From positions 744,001 through 808,000 of the forward strand of contig CAMPDV010000064.1 of NCBI GenBank assembly GCA_946699065.1: DNA of 64,000 nt. Reading direction: 5' to 3'. The position numbers and the translations under genes were made by a program. Positions 1-10,850 of the stretch are shown here, one piece after another. Each line of letters opens with the position of its first letter. The first letter of the stretch is position 1. The DNA is from Loxodes magnus. Its lineage: Eukaryota > Ciliophora > Karyorelictea > Loxodida > Loxodidae. A model generated the notes under the pieces. The model had not been told where the DNA came from, did not search any database, and worked only from the letters and a program-made list of their open reading frames with translations.

Positions 1-919
<919 letters not shown>

Positions 920-1130
920 TTTTGTCTCTAGGGACGAATAATTGTAAAGATGGATGAGGTATTTATACTATACAGTTTACCCTATACAATGACCCTGAAG
1001 TAAAAATAAAGGTAAACTTAAGAGACAAATGCACAAAATAATCCAAAGGCTTTATTAATACTGTACTATTATACACCGATATAAGAGTTTAAAGGTATGA
1101 GTTATTTTAATATTTGATAAAAAATGTCAG
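920..1130 (-). promoter_or_regulatory. alpha-tubulin promoter, copy 1
   Basis: This block is almost identical upstream of all five tubulin copies, while sequence beyond it is more diverged, so it is probably under selection or homogenised. Read on the minus strand it holds a TATA-like stretch (TATAGTATAAATA, at 960-972) 41-53 nt before the ATG. Just upstream is an inverted repeat, AGTTTACC and GGTAAACT, about 29 nt apart. Function is inferred from position and conservation only. Confidence 0.7.
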
Positions 1131-2985
1131 TTATATAAAAGTTTTACTAACTAATATATTTAAATACATTTTAGATTTCATATTTAACCTGCTTTATTAA
1201 AGTATTAAGTTTGACTAAAATTTAAAGAAACTTTGTCTAACAAAACAATTGTAAGATACTTATAATCTATCTTTAGATTTACTTAATCAAATTTATAAAA
1301 ATATTTGCTTATTATTTTTTCTAGCTAAAATTAGCTAAAGCTTGTATTTTTAAAATGGTATATTTTAATAGTTTTAGCTTAAATATTTAGTTTATTTTAC
1401 TAAATTTATGTAAAATTAAATTATTTTAAATGTAAACTTATTTTAGACTAATTTTCTAGTTTTAGGCTTTTATTTATTTTAGTAACTATTTTATAAATAT
1501 TTAATCTTATAATCTTGTTCATCTATCAAGAAAAAGTTACTTAAATCTCAACATAAACTTAGAGTTAGTTACTTAAAAGTTTACAGAATCAAAAATTATA
1601 AGTTTTGAATGAAATTAATTAGTAAATATGGTATATAAGCTATTAAAGCATTGTACTTTCAATACATTTAATTTAATTATTTACAATTTATTTTTATTTA
1701 AACATACAAAATGTAAACTTTTTCATTAAATTAGAAATTAAATTTTAGTTTTAAATGTTATATCAGAATACATTATTAACTTAAAAGGTTATATCATTCT
1801 TATTTTAACTACTTTGTATCACTTTGGTTATATCAGCTATATTTAATATATTCCTACCTTCTTTTATAATATTTTTTTATTTCAATATTTATAAATTTTA
1901 ATTAGGAGAAGCTAAGAGCAACCTCACTCCGTTCTTCCTTTAATAAAATGTAAAATATTTTTCATTTAAATTTCATCTTTTTAGCTAGGGAGTTAAAAAC
2001 AATGCCATAATCTTATTTATTTAAATTTAAAGCTATAACCATTCCAATTATTGGAATTTGATAGAATGTTGTATCTTTAATACATTATTTGATTGAGGTT
2101 TTTATCTTGATCTCAATTAGGATAATATTTGGGAAAAAGATCCATATTCAAAGAAGTTTAGCGTTTAATAGCCTTTTACTTAATTATTTAGTCTATTATT
2201 ATATCTCCATAGAGAAGATTGACCTTCAAATAAGTTGATATGATTTACGAGTATATCTTCGAATGTTTTTGTATAGGAATTGAATAACAATTTTTTATTT
2301 ACTAATTAATAAGAAATTACTGCTATTATACTTTTAAGAGGTATTACTGCTTTATGGTTAGCTTTAAATAAGTATCTTTAAAGAAATGCTTCTCAATTTA
2401 CTTTCCTTTATATCATATTATTCTTATCTATTTCATTAAAAATAATGCGAAATTGGAAAATAGCAAAGCTTTAAAATTTAGCAAAGAGATGATAGGGGAT
2501 AAACCACATTAGAAGAGAAAAAAACAGTAATATTCTTCATCGTATCAAGGTAAGTGATTACAAGATAACCAGGCTAGTACTTCAATAATCGAATAAGAAA
2601 ATAAATCTGTATATGAACAATATGATAAAACTAAGAAAACTCTTAGAAACCAGGATGAGATAATTTAAAATATTACTGAGAGAATATGAGAACTAATGAC
2701 AGATATTGATAAACTTAATAGAATTAGCTTACTTAAGCAAACAACTTAACAGAAGAGCATTTTGGACGTTAATCCTAAGCCAACTAAAGAGAGGAAGTTA
2801 CAATTATTACTGAAGAAATCAAAATTGATATCATGATTAATAGAATCTGCTTAAAAGATTGGTGACAGAAGATACCTAAACAAGATGGAGGATGAGTGGC
2901 TACCATCAACATAAAAAATGGTCGAGAAATCCTATCTCGATAAAAAATAGAAGCTAGGACGGGTTTAAATCAAATAAAAGCCAAA
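1131..2985 (-). repeat. 5' flank of tubulin copy 1, duplicated block
   Basis: AT-rich sequence that can be followed, with substitutions and indels, in the flank of copy 4 (about 43.55-45.77 kb) and inverted in copy 5 (about 55.33-57.5 kb). The part nearest the gene also matches the flanks of copies 2 and 3. Landmarks shared by copies 1 and 4 are TTTGATAGAATGTT near 2057 and the segment ending in ATCTCGATAAA near 2940. Short Lys/Glu-rich open pieces occur near 2500-2900, but I could not assign a product. Confidence 0.7.
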
Positions 2986-3009
2986 GAATTATTAAATTTT
3001 AAGTTAATA

Positions 3010-3930
3010 ATTATGAAAGTATTATTTCATTTATTTCGATTATTTGTATTCTGCTATAAATATTTTTATTAATTACCTTCATAGAAAGTTATCAAGCTTT
3101 TTCTTTTAGGATCTTAACTCAACTTCACTACATTCTAAACTTTATATCCGAAGAAAAATATTATTGTCTGAGTCAGTTTCAAAGCTTTGTATTCTTAATG
3201 GTTTTTATGGATTAAAAGTTATATTTCTTATTTAAAGTTCTATTTATAATATTTTAATAAAACTAAGGAAAGTTACTTTTATTGAAGTTCAATTTTATTT
3301 AAATTTGATTGTGTCTAATTTTATTACCTGTGAATTTAGTGAGTCTCTTAATCAACTAACTTGTACAATAATTGATTAAAATCTACATTCCCAGCTTGCA
3401 TATAAATATAATAGTTTATTTAAATCTTTTATTAGCTTAAAATATAAGATAGAATGTATTGCTGATATTTTAGTCTTCTAACTTAATTTCTAATCGATTC
3501 TCCTAAAATAATTTAGGATAGTTTGCTAAGAAATTTTGTATGATTATCTTCATTTTAACTTGAAGACTTTAGATAGGAAATTTTCCTTAAATTTGATGAA
3601 TAATCTTTTTAAGTTCAAAGAGTAACTAACGAAGTGATTTTATCTTTATCCTATTAGTTTAGCAGGATCTTTTCTCATCCTTTTTATTTATTTCAGTAAC
3701 TGCATAAATTAGTCTATAAACGTAAAGTTTTCCTACTTAGCAAACTATTTTCATCTTTTTCTATAAACAATGCTTGATATAAGTTAAGTCCAAATAAGAA
3801 TTAACCATTAAACAATTTATAGGTATTAGATGTGAAAATATTGTTATCATATGTACAAGTATAAGATAAGGTAAGTATTTTTCATATTTAAAATTGCTAT
3901 ACAGATTATCATTATAAGGATATATTACAA
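3010..3930. repeat. dispersed block shared with about 29.7-30.45 kb and 50.74-51.45 kb
   Basis: The shared block begins around TTCTGCTATAAATATTT (near 3050) and continues through matching stretches for roughly 800 bp. The same order occurs in direct orientation at 50740-51450 and inverted at about 29700-30450. The last 150 bp (from about 3780) also resembles, inverted, sequence near 35.0-35.2 kb. No coding function is recognised. It appears to be part of the larger tubulin duplication unit, cut and re-joined differently in each place. Confidence 0.6.
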
Positions 3931-4880
3931 GTTATTTTAGTTTCTTATCAATTTTCCTTTTTCTATAGCTATTTTTCTTTCTCTTCTTATCTTGCTAATA
4001 TCTCTATTAAACTTAATTTGCTAATGAATAAATTATGATTCTTCGATTTATTTATTTCAAGCCTCGTTAATACTTAATATTTTAGTATATTAGTAGTTTT
4101 ATTCTACAAATGAAAAAGCTTTATTTTTCCATATTTCGCTTAAATTAAAAAATTATGATATCTTAAATTTTATAAAATATTATGATGGCTTATATTAATA
4201 AAAATTATGAGAGACAAATAGCCTATCATAATTTTTTATTTATTTTTAGATGTAACATAATTTTTTAATTTTGAGCCAATTAAATTTTTTTTCTTTAAGA
4301 TATCATAAATTTTACTAAAATTTAAGATATCATTATATTAAAAATAAAAACCCACCAATAACTTTATTTAAGTTTCATCAAAAAAAGATAAGCATATCAT
4401 CTTTTTTATTAGTTTTAATTGTAAAATAATATTAATAATTTAAGATAACATATCTTTTTTATTTTATTTTTCATTATCTTTTAAATCTAATTGTAACGAA
4501 TTTTTTATTTTTTTAAAATTATAAAATAAATAAAATAAAGAAAAAATCTAAATTATTTACAAAAAGTTTGAAATGATAAACTATAAAAATAAACTTAAAA
4601 TATAAAAATTGTAAATTAAAAAATATACATGAAACTAAAGAATCTTAAAAAAGAACGAAAATACTAAAATCTACTAAAAAAAGTAAACATAATATATTAA
4701 TAATTCAAGTTTATATTTACGTTTGTATAAGTATTTACTTATGATAAAAGTAGAAAAATAAATTTGCAAGAGTTTTTTTAGTTATTTGGTTGTGATACCT
4801 AAAGAAATTTATCTTGAGGGTATAAGCATTTGATAATAATAATATTAATGAACTTAAAGTTTTAAAATCTTGAAATACCT
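3931..4880. other. AT-rich spacer, contains a foldback
   Basis: Almost pure A/T sequence with no recognisable gene. The only structure I see is the foldback listed separately at 4137-4335. From about 4340 to 4700 there are long A and T runs of low complexity. Confidence 0.5.
4137..4335. repeat. small foldback (MITE-like) element
   Basis: Imperfect inverted repeats: about 30 nt at 4157-4186, starting GATATCTTAAATTTTA, pair with 4303-4332, ending AAAATTTAAGATATC. A second nested pair joins about 4137-4160 with 4255-4280 (TTAAAAAATTATG and its complement). The arms enclose about 115 bp with no coding capacity. This fits a miniature inverted-repeat element or a secondary-structure hot spot. The extreme AT content makes chance pairing easier, so confidence is moderate. 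Confidence 0.45.
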
Positions 4881-5690
4881 GGAATCTCAATCAGTTTCTT
4901 GCTGCCATTTTTTTAACATGGATGGATACTGCCGAGTTTTTTACTTGGGAGGTAACCAACAAAAATATTCTGAGTTTCCTCCAATTATTTTTCTTTTAAA
5001 AATTCCTGTTCAATAATATAGAGTTAATTGTGCGTCCTTCAAGTTCTTAATTGTTCTTTTAGTTGGATTTGTTTTCAGCCACCACAATTTTTCAATAAAT
5101 ATCAGCTAGATTTGCAATGCCAACATTGCTTGATTTATCTTTTCAAAGGTTTTTCATAATTTTTTTTCCAAGTTGATTTATTCGTTTTATTAATTCTTGG
5201 TCCATCTTTTCATCTTTCTGTTTTTTTTTAAACATTTTTATAAATGAATTTCTTTTAATAATTATATCTTCGTTTTGTTTAAGATTCATTTGAGACTATT
5301 AGTATAATTATTATTCCGTTACTAAATTATTCTAGATTAACTGACGTCTAACTATTAACAATTCATTATTTTGATCATCTATGAAATTCTTCAATTCTCT
5401 GATTTTTTCTCCTTCGTTGTAAATTATTTCTTGATACTCAGAGATTTTAATTTTATTTAACCGAGCTATAAAACGAATTCTGATTTCTCTTCAATTTTAC
5501 CTGGATTCTTCTAAGCTGTTCCTATCATAATTTTACCTTCGGATGAGGAGCTCGATTTCTCTTCTAGTTTTTTGTTATTTCAATAATTGTTTCACCGCTT
5601 TCCTTTTTGCATTTCTAGTTTAGTTTTTGGAAAGACAAATAGATGGTTTCATCTTTTTTTATATGAGGATATAAGCATTTATTTAAGATA
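4880..5690 (-). pseudogene. retroelement-like zinc-knuckle ORF, decayed
   Basis: Read leftwards with UAR as Gln, the segment near 5120-5080 gives QCWHCKSS then TGA-YLLKNC. This keeps the spacing of a CCHC knuckle (C-x2-C-x4-H-x4-C) with His changed to Tyr. Lys/Glu-rich sequence follows, including LYIIEQEFLKEKQLEE, similar in layout to the copy at 6620-7307. Upstream (5200-5690) is Lys/Glu-rich and coiled-coil-like. Several in-frame TGAs and frame changes show it is not intact under a code with TGA as stop only. It is most likely an ORF1/gag-like remnant of a non-LTR element. Confidence 0.5.
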
Positions 5691-5994
5691 AATACTATAA
5701 AATAAAATTACCTAATTTTTTATTTATTATTTTTTATTAGTATTTTTATTAAAATTTTATTTTATTAGATTTCTTACTTAATATAAGTACTTTTCATTTT
5801 TATGGTTTTGAATTAGTAGTAAAATATTTTTAATTTAATTATTTGATTTAATAATTTCTTGTAAGTTTAAAAATAATTTTTTATATGCTACAATGTTAAG
5901 ATTTTTTAATGTTATTTTTTGTATATTTGTTAATTTTTATGTTTTTTAATTTTTTTAATTTTTTCAATGTTTTATTATATATTTTTTTTTTTAA
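5690..5994. other. AT-rich spacer
   Basis: Low-complexity A/T sequence ending in a T-run immediately before the GC-richer structured element at 5995. I see no gene in it. Confidence 0.5.
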
Positions 5995-6435
5995 ACCGCC
6001 ATAGTTGTTCGAAGGTGAACAACAAGGTCATCTTCATCAGAGGTTGGGGAAGTTAAGTACCCATAATCGACTTTATGTCTTCCTCTGCTTCGGTTTAGAC
6101 ATAAGATTCTTAGACCTTCAGCACTGGCTTAATTTGGATTTAATTCTGGAATGAAAAAGACATAATATTGTGAGCTTCATCGGAGGTGGGGAATTTAAGT
6201 ACCCATAATTGACACATGTCGTCCTCTGCTTTAGTAGTGCAATGAGACACAATCTGCCATGTCCTTGGACCTCCATCAAGTAGAAAAGATTACGAGTATT
6301 CTTAAATTATATCAGTATTGAACAAGGTCTACCAGTATCTGATAGTTTTATCAGTAACAAACATTCTTGTCAGTATGAAACATTTTTTTAAAGAGCTACG
6401 CATCAACGAGGTGCTACGCGCTCTATAATCAAATT
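5995..6435 (+). ncRNA. structured repeat element, family A copy 1
   Basis: A GC-richer island with strong folding potential and no convincing frame. It opens with a 7-bp hairpin (GTTGTTC/GAACAAC, 6004-6024). Two imperfect tandem modules follow (about 6033-6130 and 6178-6285). Each can form an outer stem (CAGAGG or CGGAGG with CCTCTG), a GGG/CCC hairpin containing TTAAGTACCCATAAT, and a GAC/GTC hairpin with different loops. The element ends with a GC-rich hairpin at 6393-6423 followed by CTATAAT. The same terminal hairpin ends the element at 22663. It could be a genuine ncRNA gene, a SINE, or the untranslated end of a retroelement; strand is inferred from the terminal hairpin. Confidence 0.45.
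6393..6423 (+). repeat. terminal hairpin of family A element
   Basis: A 31-nt GC-rich sequence with the direct repeat GCTACGC and an inner CATC/GGTG stem. Its counterpart at 23075-23105 has GCTGCGC and CACC/GGTG, so the inner stem changes by a G-U to G-C pair. Both are followed by CTATAAT. It looks like an RNA 3' end or element boundary. Confidence 0.5.
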
Positions 6436-6596
6436 TATTTATTAAATTTTTATCAAGTTGTATTTGTGTTTAATTTTTATGATTTAAGTGTTTAAAAATG
6501 ATTTTTTTATAAAAATCATTTTGTTGTATATATTTTTAATGTATTTAGTGCTTATTTAATTAAAATCTTCATATTATATTAAGGAAATTTTTTTAT

Positions 6597-6625
6597 TATA
6601 ATAATAATAATATAATAATTGATTA
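6597..6625 (-). repeat. retroelement tail, (TAA)n-like
   Basis: A short TAA/ATT-rich microsatellite directly abuts the end of the minus-strand coding remnant at 6620. Simple-repeat tails such as (TAA)n are typical of the 3' ends of several non-LTR retrotransposon families. Similar tails sit at 28118, 52222 and 62046. Confidence 0.55.
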
Positions 6626-7307
6626 ACGTAGAGTCACCTTTATTTGGTTGTCCACGGATTAATAGTTTATTGTTAAGTAATAGAAACTTAAAATTTATCT
6701 GGATCAAGTCTATCATAAATCTTCAAGATTTTCAATTTATTTTTACTAATGGTTTCTTATGGGTCAATTCCCATTCATTTCTTATTGAACTCACTGGTCT
6801 CTAAATATGTGCAGTTTCTTTGTTTAGTTCAAATATTTTTTTCCTATAAATTTTTCCTTCTTGAGTAGAATAGATTCTAAAAATATTTTCCCATTATTTT
6901 TCTATAATTCTTTTTTCTTTAAGTCTAAATTGGAAGAAATTCCGTACATTATGTCCAGGTCTCTTGCAATGTCAGCATGTCATAATTTTCCGATAGGGAA
7001 TATAAATTGTTGGAGTTTCGGTTTGACATCCATTGTATCATTCATCGAATTTTCTAGGGGAATATGCTTTCAGTTAACTGTGCGAATTGGTTGAATTTTG
7101 TTTCTAGCTCTTCCATTCTGATATTTTCTGCCTATTCATTTTCAATTTTTTGTTCTTATTAATTAATCATCAGATATTCGATTTTCCTATCGAGTTCTTA
7201 TACTGTTCTTAGGAGTTTAAAATTTTCTAATTACATAACTTGGAATTGTTAAAGTATTTTTTACTGATCATAACTTGATTGAGACGCAGAGTTTTAGGAA
7301 GAGACAT
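6620..7307 (-). pseudogene. retroelement ORF: coiled coil, CCHC knuckle, TLIN end
   Basis: Possible ATG at 7307 (MSLPKTLRLNQ). One frame gives a clear coiled coil (QELDRKIEYLMIN, then EELETKFNQFAQLTESIF). After a frame change comes TC-[TGA]-HCKRPGHNVRN, a CCHC knuckle with its last Cys replaced by Phe and TGA at the second position. The end is LLIRGQPNKGDSTLIN, a C-terminal motif found at many remnants in the window, directly followed by the TAA-rich tail. Frame changes and TGA codons at 'NEWE...IN-[TGA]-KS-[TGA]' positions indicate a decayed copy unless TGA is sense. The product was probably a nucleic-acid-binding protein of a non-LTR element. Confidence 0.6.
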
Positions 7308-7603
7308 TTTGGAAGAAATGTTCCATTTTTATATTATATTAACATTTTTATATAAAGAAACATTTTCCTATTTTCTTAAAAGTGAATTAATATAGTATTT
7401 TATAAAAGCATTTTGTTTATAATACTTTAACGAGATACTTTTTGTACTATATTTGTATTTAGTTTCTATTAGTTATAATATTTAAATAACTTCATTTCTC
7501 CTTTTTTGTGCTTATTTTTATCAAAAAATGTTCTAATTTTGATTAATTTAATTTTAATTGTAATAAATAGTATAAAATTTGCCTTTTAATTCAATTATAA
7601 GTA

Positions 7604-9635
7604 ATGGATGTTGCTATCTGTTAAAGTTGTAACAAAGTTTCAACTAAAGTTAAAGAGTACCTAAAATGTAGATTTGTGGTTGTGTTTAATGTACTAAATG
7701 TATTAAAACATTTTAGAAAGCAACTGATACATATAAATGCAAGATTCACAATTAATAAGTTAGTATCGAAGAACAAAATCTGAAGGAGTGTAAATTATTT
7801 GAATATTTCGTGCAAGAACTAAATAAGTTTGAGTAATAAACCAATTTGTTGTAATTAATAAACCATTTATCGGACTAGGCAAAAGTGTAAAAATCAAAAT
7901 TGATAAAGATCAAGAAAATTTGTATAGATTTTCAAAGGATATTAAGTGAGATAGTGAAATAGGTTACACAGATATTATGACAGAAAGAAGTAAGTGGATG
8001 TTAGGAAATCGTAGATTAGATAGAGGAAGTCTTAAAAAAGATAAATGCAGTCAGTGAGAAATATTAATAAATAAAGAGTCATAAGGGAGTAATAAGTTAA
8101 GAGTGTAATAACAATATAAATAAATTAAATAACTTAGTTAAAGAGTTTGAAGGAATACAAACTGAGATTATGAGAATAAGAGCTTTAAATTTTTAAGACA
8201 ATAATAAGAAGTATAAGATCATATAAGAATTTTCATTTTAAGTATTTCAGGAGTACATGAGTAAAGAGTAAAAAGTAAAGAGAGAATGTTTATGATTATA
8301 AAGATATAATAGACAAGTACATCAATCAATAAAGTCTTGAGGTTTAAAATTAGGAATAAATTAAAAAATTAATTTTAAATAAGAAGAAGTCAAAATTTAA
8401 GTCTAATCATAATAATCTTAATAATAAATCAAGTAACAAATTCAATAATAGGTCTAACCAGTGTAAATCATAAAGTAACCTCTTTAAGAACTCAAAATTG
8501 AAAGTGTATAGCTCCTTTAAAATATTCTTAATTAATTTTAAAATGAGTAAATTGATGTAAGTTCCATCTTGAATAATTAATTAAATATAATTAACTTATG
8601 TAAAAATCATATGAGCCTTTACGATTTAATTCAACTAAAATCTGAAAAGAACTAACAACTTCTTTTATAGATCTTAAAATTTTGCTAAGAAATAACCAAA
8701 AATGTAAGCAGTAACTGCCAATACTATCATAATGTTAAACATCATGAATTTAGCATTTATTTAATAAAATTTTCAAAAAATCGATTTATCAAACTCGGAC
8801 CTTTCTGACATAACCTTCAACTCCTATAATTTCTCCAATTCCAATCTCACTTCAACTAACTTACGAAACTCTAAATTCATAAACTGTGATCTCACCAACA
8901 CTAACCTATCTTCCATCTCATCTGAGATTCTCCACATCCTTACTGGACATACTTCCCATGTATTTTCCGTAGCCATCTCCTCTAATAGTAATTAAATAGT
9001 ATCAGGTAGCTAGATAAAACCTTAAGACTCTACAACTCATCTACAGGGGACTGTAAGATTTGATGAGTGGTCACACAGGTTATGTCACTTCTGTAGCGAT
9101 ATCAAGTGACGGTAAGGTCATAGTTTCCGGGAGTTATGATAAAACTTTTCGATTTTGGAATACTCTATCTAGTTAATGCCTTAAGGTTCTTTCCGAATGT
9201 ACTTCTTAAGTGTATTCAATTTTTTTCTCAAGTGACGACAAACACATAATATCTAGTTCACTTGATAAGACTATTAGAATATGAAACGTATCATCTGATT
9301 AAATAATATGTACTTTATTGGGTCATACTGATTCTGTGGGTAGTTTAGCTATCTCAAAGGACAACACTTGCTTGGTATCAAGTAATTAAAGTATATTTTA
9401 AGCATAATCAAGTGATTATAATTTCCGAAGATGGAGCATTGGTAGACTATTGAATAGTAAATAGGATTCTGGCTTGAACTAATAATAATAAGTTTAGGTA
9501 AGCTCTATTTTAATTTACATATTTAAGTAGTTTGATTGGAATAGAATGTATGCTGAATATAGATTAAGATTTCAGGGATGTAGTATGGTTAACACTTAGA
9601 TGAGTGCTGAGGATAGAGGAAGATATATCAAATGA
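7604..9635 (+). pseudogene. zinc finger / coiled coil / pentapeptide / WD40 protein, decayed
   Basis: From ATG 7604 the frame begins MDVAICQSCNKVSTKVKEY; after a shift it continues ICGCVQCTKCIKTF and TDTYKCKIHN, a Cys/His-rich zinc-finger region. A Lys/Glu/Gln-rich, coiled-coil-like frame of several hundred residues follows to about 8760. After another shift near an A-run comes a pentapeptide-like stretch (SNSDLSDITFNSYNF, then SNSNLTSTNLRNSKFINCDL; 8789-8910). WD40 repeats follow: [45 protein letters not shown] and LLGHTDSVGSLAIS. At 9282-9284 a TGA replaces the hallmark Trp in DKTIRI-[W]-N. At least three single-base frameshifts exist. Such modular WD40 proteins are common in ciliates. It is either a pseudogene or a gene with assembly indels and UGA=Trp. 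Confidence 0.7.
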
Positions 9636-9639
9636 GTGA

Positions 9640-10395
9640 CTGGTTTAAGATATTATTTAAATTTTTATATTAGAAATTAAATTTTCTCATTAATTTTTTA
9701 TTATTGAGTTGATTCTTATTATTGATTTATTTTATAATTTGAGTGTAAAAGCTTTTATAATTAGTTGCTTTTTTAAGTATAAAAACATTATTTTGAGTAA
9801 AATTATCCTGATTATGATGTTTAGCTTATTTTCTAAATTATTTTTAAAGAACTTTGTGTAATTATTTATTACTAAGTTAAAATAATTTTAAATTTGCTTT
9901 TTACTCAGCGATTAGCTGAAGTAGTCTTTTTTTCAGAATGTCTAAAAGTTGGGAAACGGGATGAAAAAAATGAAAAAAGAATAATATTTAAAGATAAAAA
10001 CCAAAATATAGAAGGGTTTTGAGAAAAAATATTAATAAAAGAAATGTTTTTAAATTAAATTAGATTATAGGTTTAATGCTTTTAATAAAGTTTAAGAAAT
10101 AAAAAATTAATTCTAATCTTAATTTTAAAACATTTAAAGAAAGCAGGAGAGATAAGAGTATGTGAAGGAAACTCATAAAAAAATTGTTTGTTTTTTGCTC
10201 TTAATTTTACACATCAGGAAAATTTTGGAACGGAACAAAGATGGAAAAAATTTTAAGTTTACTTAAGAGTGCTTAAATTAAAAAATTTTAATAGGTTTTT
10301 GGAAATGTTTGAAAATCAAACTAACATCAAAAAGAGTTAAAAATTTTTTTTCTCTGAAAAAAAATTTTCAAAATAGAAGGGAGAGAGGTATGAAT
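9640..10395. other. AT-rich spacer, nothing recognised
   Basis: A/T-rich sequence with many homopolymer runs. I see no conserved motif, repeat or sustained plausible frame on either strand. Confidence 0.5.
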
Positions 10396-10399
10396 AATT

Positions 10400-10850
10400 A
10401 ATTAATTTGCGTGATTTCACCTTTATTTGGTTAATCACAAATCAAAAGTCTAATGTTAAATAAAAGAGACTTCATATTTGCTCGGATCTTGTTTATCATA
10501 AGTTCTAAGGATTTTTAATCTTTTTTTTCTGAGAGTTTCTGATAGATCGATTCCCATTCATTTCTTATTAAATTCGTTAATTGCATGCTATATGTTTGGA
10601 ACTTCTTTGTTTAGCTGGAGTATTTTTTTCCTGTATAGTTTAACGTCTTGATTGTAATAAATCCTGAAAATATTTTCCATTAGTTTTCTACTATTTTCTT
10701 TTATTTTTATTAGAATTGGAAGCAGCTTCTAACTTTTTGCCCTGGTCGCTTGCAGTATCAACATCTCATTATTTTCCAATAGGGAATATAGGCATAATTC
10801 TATTGTTCTATTATTTTTATAATTAATTTTAAAGAATTAACAAATTTAAT
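10400..10850 (-). pseudogene. retroelement zinc-knuckle ORF fragment
   Basis: Read leftwards: IEQQNYAYIPYWKIM then RC-[TGA]-YCKRPGQKVRSC, a CCHC knuckle (His changed to Gln) with TGA between the first two Cys. After a frame change near 10690 follow Lys-rich residues and NEWESIYQKL, matching NEWELTHKK of the copy at 6620-7307. The end at about 10400-10430 corresponds to the IRGQPNKGDSTLIN terminus, here with a further in-frame TGA, followed by AATTAATTAA. It is a diverged member of the same family, not an intact gene. Confidence 0.55.

Noticed and set aside
7604-9635. Short introns explaining the frameshifts in the WD40 gene
   Set aside because: GT...AG stretches exist near the first shift (about 23 nt), but the later shifts are not repaired by any plausible intron and sit beside homopolymers.
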